From Phascolomyces articulosus (lineage: Eukaryota > Mucoromycota > Mucoromycetes > Mucorales > Lichtheimiaceae), in contig JAIXMP010000040.1 of assembly GCA_025677815.1 (NCBI GenBank), forward strand, positions 62,001 through 126,000: 64,000 nucleotides of DNA. Direction: 5' to 3'. The translations under genes were made by a program, and so were the position numbers. Positions within the stretch are counted from its first letter, which is position 1. Each line of letters begins with the position of its first letter. The notes under the pieces were generated by a model that was not told the DNA's origin, did not search any database, and worked only from the letters and a program-made list of their open reading frames with translations. Of this stretch, positions 58,409-64,000 are shown piece by piece.

Positions 58409-59536
58409 GCATAACTTTTTAAATACTAGTGAATTATTTTTTAAAAAATCTGGCAAATATAATTCACTCAAAAGAAACGTTGTTATTGTTGTTGTATGTA
58501 TGTATGTATGTGTGATTAAGGAGAGATTAAAAAAAAGTTGGAACCAGTTTCAAGTGGAGAAAAAGGAGGGGAAGCATTCAATGTGAAAAACAGGAATAAA
58601 CGTTTAAAGTAAAAAGTTGTCATTGATTGATAATTATTTTAAAGCATATGAAAAACAATTCTTAAGCCAAAAGTTCCCCGATTAAAATTATACTCTTTTA
58701 CAATAAAGATGATGATGATGATCAATCCAATCGGAGTGTCACTCGGTCAGATAAACTATGAACCAGTCAATGTCGTCATATTTTATTTATTTATTTATTT
58801 ATTTATTTTAATAATCATAACACATAGTAATGATAAATGAATATATATCATTTATAGTCTATATAATATGTTTCAACAAGTAGTAGTAGTAGTAGTAGTA
58901 GTAGTAGCTGTAGTTGAACCCAACGTTTGATAATTCGACTTCACTATTAAAAATATTCAAGATGACAAGTAAATGAATAAAGATGACTGTTTGTAAATTC
59001 CTTTAGAAAAAAAAAATCGGAGTGCTTTTTTTTGTTATTATAGCCCTACGTAAACAGAATTAGAAGTTTTTGACCGAACTCTCTCACGAGAGAATAATTC
59101 CGGATGAAATGAACATCCGTATTATTATTATTTGAAATAATGCAAACCAGGGAAAAACTAGTTTAATTCTTACCATCAATTCATTCCAATTCATTTTCAT
59201 CTTATATAGTAATGATGATAAAAGAAGAGGAAGAAGTACTAGCTCAAGTACAAGAGAAAAGATAAATAATAAATTGACTAATCTGAAAGTGGAGAAAAAA
59301 GGGATAGGAAGATCACAATGTGAATGTGGTTGGTGTATATTATGGATTTAAGAGGGTAATCCAAGTGCTCGTGATGACCAATCGAGTTGAATGCCCATGT
59401 GAAAAGAGCGGAGACGTTACACAACGACAAATGCTGAAAACTACCAATTCGTATTTAAATACCACTTTGTTTGCATTCAACCCCACACTTTTTCCTTTTC
59501 TTTTTCCTTTTTTTTATTATACTATAATTATACATC
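58236..59536. other. Intergenic DNA rich in microsatellites
   Basis: About 1.3 kb without a gene. It contains (CA)n/(TA)n at 58378-58408, (GTAT)n near 58494-58511, (ATTT)n at about 58781-58808 and (GTA)n at about 58879-58908. The last part is the promoter of the FOX2 gene. Confidence 0.6.
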
Positions 59537-62500
59537 ATGGCAAACGAAGATATTAGATATGATGGACGTGTCGCCATTGTCACTGGCGCTGGTGGAGGTA
59601 AAAATAAAGCATAAGACCCCCCTTTCAATAAAAACAACAAAAACAACAATAAAACGATGATAATTGACACAAAATGATAATAGGTCTTGGTCGTGCTTAT
59701 GCCTTGTTCTTCTCCTCGCGTGGTGCTTCCGTTGTTGTAAACGACTTGGGTGGTTCTTCCACTGGTGATGGTGCCAGTAGCAAGGCTGCTGATGTCGTTG
59801 TTGACGAAATTGTCAAGAACGGTGGCAAGGCTGTTGCCAATTATGACTCTGTCACTGATGGTCAAAAGATCGTTGACACTGCCATGAAGGCATTCGGTCG
59901 TGTTGATATTATCATTAACAATGCCGGTATTCTTCGTGACATTTCTTTTGCTCGCATGACCGACAATGATTGGGATCTTATTCAAGCTGTCCACGTTAAG
60001 GGTTCTTATGCCGTCACAAAGGCCGCTTTCCCTATCATGAAGGAACAAAAGTATGGTCGTATCATCATGACCGCCTCTGCTGCTGGTCTCTATGGTAACT
60101 TTGGTCAAGCCAACTACTCTGCCGGTATGTTATTTTTAATAGTACATGAATATGCAAGGCGATTTAAGAAAATCACATGCAAAAGATATAATTCTCACTC
60201 CCTCAAAAAACCTGATGATATAATCCTATAGCTAAGATGGCATTGGCCAGTTTCTCTCACTCCTTGGCCATTGAAGGTGCCAAGTATAACATTCACTGCA
60301 ACACTATCGCCCCCATGGCTGCTTCCAGAATGTAAGTGATTATTATCATTTTGGGATAAGGATCGGATCGGATGAAAAAAAAAGAATGAAAAATTGATTT
60401 GGAAAGAAAAAGATTATGTAATTTAATATTAATATACCTCTTTGTGATATATATAATTTAGGACCGAAACTGTCATGCCCCCAGATATTCTCAAGTCTCT
60501 TAAGCCTGAATTCGTCTGCCCTGTTGCTGGTTTCCTCTGCCACGAAAACACCGAAGATACCGGTGGTATCTATGAAGTTGGTGGTGGTGTTGTTTCCAAG
60601 CTTCGTTGGGAGCGTACTGAAGGTGCTGTCTTCAAGGCTGATGAAACCTTTACCCCCTCTGCCGTTGGTGCCAAGTGGGAAGAAATCACTGACTTCGAAA
60701 AGGTCACCTACCCTACTACCATCGGTGATGCTAACTTCATCGAATTTTTGGAACGTGCAAAGAACTCTCCTCCTAACCCCACAGCTGATCCCGTCCGTTT
60801 CGATGGCCAGGTAAATAAAATTATATTCTATGATGGGAATTTTTTTTTAGAAATGACAATACAAATGGGAGGTATGGGAAAACTCATGTTATGCATATAA
60901 ATAACTAGGTTGCTGTTGTTACTGGTGCTGGTGGTGGTCTTGGTCGTGCTTATGCTCTCCTTCTCGGTAAACTTGGTGCCTCTGTTGTCGTTAACGACTT
61001 GGGTGGTGCTGTCACTGGTCAAGGTTCTGACAGCCGTGCTGCTGATCAAGTTGTCGAAGAAATTATCAAGGCTGGTGGTAAGGCTGTTGCCAACTACGAC
61101 TCTGTCGAAGAAGGTGAAAAGGTTGTCGAAACTGCCCTTAAGGCTTTCGGCCGTGTCGATATCTTGATCAACAACGCCGGTATCTTGCGTGACAAGTCTT
61201 TCATTCGTATGACTGATGCTGATTGGGATTTGGTCCAACGTGTTCATTTGCGTGGTACCTACAAGGTCATCAAGGCTGCCTGGCCTCATTTGAACAAGCA
61301 AAAGTACGGTCGTATCGTCAACACTGCTTCCTCCGTCGGTCTCTACGGTAACTTTGGTCAAACCAACTACTCTGCTGCCAAGGCTGGTATCGTCGGTTTA
61401 AGCAAGACTTTGGCCGTTGAAGGTTCTCGCAAAAACATTAAGGTCAACGTCATTGCCCCTAACGCTGGTACTCGTATGACCGCCACTATCATGCCCCCAG
61501 AAATGGTCGAAGCCTTGAAGCCCGAATACGTTGCTCCTCTCGTTGCTTTCTTGTCTTCTTCTGCTAACGAAGAAACCGGTGGTGTCTTTGAAGTCGGTTC
61601 TGGTTGGGTTGCCCAAGTCCGCTGGCAACGTACTGGCGGTGCTGCTTTCCCTGCTAACCGTCCCCTTACCCCTGAACAAGTCCGTGGCAAGTGGGCTCAA
61701 GCTATCGACTTTGAAGATGGTCGTGCTTCTCACCCTACCACCCCTGGTGACTCTCTCAACGACTTCATGGCCAACTTTGACAATGGTGAAGATGAAGAAG
61801 AAGGTGAAGTCAAGACTCTCCGCGATGACGGTACCGTTGATATTGAAGCTGCCAAGAAGGTCAAGTTCGATACCACCACCTTCGAATATGCTGAAAAAGA
61901 AGCCATCCTTTACGCTTTGGGTGTTGGTTGCAAGCGCACTGACTTGCGTTTCGTCTATGAAAATGATGAAAACTTTGGTGTCCTCCCCACCTTTGGTGTC
62001 ATTCCTTCCTTCACTATCATGAGCGGTTTGCCTTTCGGTGACATTTTGCCCAACTTCAACCCAGTAAGTGTTTTGATATTTATTTTGATAATAGAATTTG
62101 TTTATCATGGTTTTAGGAAATAGATATGGAAAAAAGAACTAATATGTTGTTATGATGATTAGATGATGTTGTTGCACGGTGAACAATACCTTGAAGTCAA
62201 GAAGGCCATCCCTACTTCTGGTACCTTGAAGTCCGAAGCCCGTATCATTGAAATCACTGATAAGGGTAAGGGTGCCTCCGTTGTCCTTGCCGTCACCTCT
62301 ACTGATGAATCTGGTGATGTTGTCTTTGAAAATCAATTCACCTTGTTCATCCGTGGTTCCGGTAACTTTGGTGGTCCCAAGAAGGGTGAAGACCGTGGTG
62401 CCGCTTCTGCTGCTAACGTTCCTCCTCAACGTAAGCCTGATGCCGTTGTCACCGAAAAGACCAGCGAAGATCAAGCTGCTTTGTACCGTCTCTCTGGTGA

Positions 62501-62819
62501 TTACAATCCTCTTCACTTGGATCCTCAAATGGCTGCCGTCGGTGGTTTCGATGTCCCCATTCTTCACGGTTTGTGCTCCTTCGGTATCTCTGGTAAGCAC
62601 GTCTTGAAGACTTTCGGTAACAACGACCCTGCTACCTTCAAGAACATCAAGGCCCGTTTCGCCAAGCACGTCTTCCCTGGTGAAACTCTTGAAACCTCCA
62701 TGTGGAAGGAAGGTAACAAGGTTATCTTCCAAACTCGTGTCATTGAACGTGATGTTATTGCCATCTCTGCAGCTGCTGTTGAATTCGCTGCTCCTGAAGG
62801 CCGTGACAGCAAGTTGTAA
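59537..62819 (+). CDS. FOX2: Peroxisomal multifunctional beta-oxidation enzyme MFE-2
   Basis: Carries out hydration (2-enoyl-CoA hydratase 2) and dehydrogenation ((3R)-hydroxyacyl-CoA dehydrogenase) in peroxisomal beta-oxidation. Six exons: 59537-59597, 59684-60124, 60232-60331, 60462-60810, 60909-62063 and 62163-62819; 2763 nt, 920 residues. Domain order is SDR-A, SDR-B, hydratase 2, as in fungal FOX2. Each SDR unit has a [13 protein letters not shown] nucleotide site, NNAGILRD and a YSAAK catalytic Tyr-Lys (AAKMAL in unit A after splicing, AAKAGI in B). The hot-dog domain carries [20 protein letters not shown], containing the Asp/His catalytic pair. The C-terminus is DSKL, a PTS1. Codons are strongly biased to C-ending forms and the exons are GC-richer than neighbouring genes, which suggests high expression. 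SDR-A and SDR-B are nearly parallel copies. Confidence 0.96.
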
Positions 62820-63479
62820 ATTTCTTTTATCCCATCTTTTCTTACCCATCTCATTCCACACAAAAAAAAACAACCTTTAAATTTCATCCTCCCACACACT
62901 CACACAAAGCAAACAACCTTATCTATAATACCTCTTTTCTTTTCCATTTTCTGTAATTTCTGTTTTTATTTTGCACTTTACAAAAAAATTTGAATTAAAC
63001 AATGAAATCGTGCACACCCATATAGTGGTGGATTTGTGAATAATAATAATACTATTTTAATAAGTCAATTTTTTGTGAATCATAGGCAATGCTGCTATTT
63101 AAAAGAGATTTTTTATTTTTCATGTGAAAATTTGTTACACAGAAGATTGATCGAGGATATTTGTTTAATTAAGGTTATATAATTTGACATATGGGTTTTA
63201 ATTGACGGAATGATCAGGCTCGGGTCAGTGTAAAAGAGAGAATATAAGCAAAGTAAAAAAGAAAAGAGAAAAGGATACGATCTTTCGATCAATATAGCAA
63301 AAAGGAAAACAGGGGAGGAAAACGATATACAATATACGCAAATATTTTTAACAAAAGGTGGGATATATATACACTGATAAAATATGAAAAATGAATTAGA
63401 ATAGGCTTTTTGTTTATGGAAAATAGTCAATAGAGCAGAAGAGAATCAAGTCTGTATGTGTAGAAAAAAAAATAGGTGA
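62820..63479. other. Convergent 3' region FOX2 / poly(A) polymerase gene
   Basis: 660 bp between two convergent stop codons, C/T-rich just after FOX2 and AT-rich further on. The frame at 63430-63113 on the minus strand has no domain. Confidence 0.5.
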
Positions 63480-64000
63480 TCAAGGCAGTTCGGAAGTTTC
63501 CCAATTAAATGAACTTGCAGCTTCATCATTTACCCAAAGATGATTAGTGTAGATATCCGTCATGGCTTCTCTCAAATTGGCCATATCTCTTGGTATATAA
63601 AATACCCTGGAAAAGATGGATAATTGAAGACCATTTGGATTGTTAGGATTCAACATGTTTTGACTGAGCATTTTTTCCAATTCAAAAGCTCTTTGTGTCA
63701 TTACCATGTAGGCTGATTTGAAAGCTTTTGAAATGTAGATTGCATTGTACGATTTCATTCCAAGATCATTATTACGATCCATTGGATCTCTGATAGTGAA
63801 CACTGGCTTTCCGTTTTTGCTTCGAATGTTTCGTGACTATATTTTTTTTTTTGAAATAAAAAACCAAAAATCGCATGAAATTAGTGCCTTGATACTTTTT
63901 TCTCATTCACTTTTTATATTCGCCCCTCTTTACCTTTCCATAATAAGATCCTCGATTCAAGACGCAAATACCCAATTCTTCCATTTGAAAACTAATACCA
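63480..64000 (-). CDS. Non-canonical poly(A) polymerase, Trf4/5 type (3' part)
   Basis: The C-terminal part of a nuclear poly(A) polymerase of the TRAMP complex, which tags aberrant RNAs for the exosome. Two exons are in the window: 64000-63934 (continues beyond the edge) and 63836-63480, with a 97-nt intron. The first reads ISFQMEELGICVLNRGSYYG, the PAP/25A-associated region after the catalytic core. The second contains KPVFTIRDPMDRNNDLGMKS and YNAIYISKAFKSAYMVM. 'hxIxDPxxxxNDxG..SY....h..aF..AY..h' is the nucleotide-recognition motif of Trf4/Trf5/Cid14. It then ends soon after WVNDEAASSFNWETSELP, without the long tail of yeast Trf4. The catalytic aspartates lie outside the window. Confidence 0.85.

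Noticed and set aside
59455..62899. Several long minus-strand frames opposite FOX2 (up to about 240 codons)
   Set aside because: They mirror FOX2 exons because of its codon bias, lack domains, and cross the FOX2 introns without matching splice signals.

Overview
The window is nuclear DNA of a filamentous fungus, most probably an early-diverging one (Mucoromycota, likely Mucorales). It is AT-rich with long homopolymers. Genes are split by short GT-AG introns of about 60-120 bp, and AT-rich gaps of 1-4 kb separate clusters of genes. The gene set fits a zygomycete-grade fungus: PINX1 with its G-patch, a UBE2T-like E2, ARMC8/Gid5, a DIS3L2/Ssd1-type RNB protein with intact catalytic aspartates, and a three-domain peroxisomal MFE-2. 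Decayed LINE and cut-and-paste transposon remnants also fit. The species cannot be fixed from sequence alone. Most multi-exon models were assembled by hand; nearly all were checked by intron borders and by a total coding length divisible by three.

Region 1 (1-10.3 kb): the 5' end of a secreted multicopper-oxidase-like gene (-), an F-box/LRR gene with an apparent one-base frameshift (+), a possible small two-exon gene (-), a secreted GH43 arabinanase (+), PINX1/PXR1 (-) and a glutathione S-transferase (+).

Region 2 (10.3-31 kb): a gene-poor, repeat-derived region. It holds three decayed copies of non-LTR retrotransposon 3' ends, one isolated LINE-tail-like fragment, a decayed DNA-transposase remnant and a pseudogene of an uncharacterised, apparently repetitive family. 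It also has two GC-richer coding-like islands, small tandem repeats and a palindromic AT-rich repeat cluster. One LINE copy is flanked by a perfect 15-bp direct repeat that looks like a target-site duplication. Another is bounded by two 60-bp copies of what seems to be the element's own 3' tail.

Region 3 (31-64 kb): gene-dense. In order: a 14-exon FG nucleoporin of the Nup58/Nup49 type (-), a monocarboxylate-transporter-like MFS protein with micro-exons (+), a UBE2T-like E2 with a very long tail (+), a homeodomain remnant (+) and a tandem pair of peroxisomal enoyl-CoA isomerase/hydratase genes ending in SKL and SKI (+). These are followed by ARMC8/Gid5 (+), an ALE1/LPCAT-type MBOAT acyltransferase (+), a DIS3L2/Ssd1-like protein (+), the peroxisomal beta-oxidation enzyme MFE-2/FOX2 ending in SKL (+) and the 3' end of a Trf4/5-type non-canonical poly(A) polymerase (-).

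Functional links: three peroxisomal fatty-acid oxidation genes lie within 20 kb (two isomerase-like paralogues and FOX2). Two ubiquitin-pathway genes (UBE2T-like E2 and ARMC8) and three RNA or nucleolar/nuclear-pore genes (PINX1, Trf4/5-like, Nup58-like) are also present, but nothing suggests that these form a dedicated gene cluster. I found no CRISPR array, no intact mobile element and no intact tRNA or rRNA gene.
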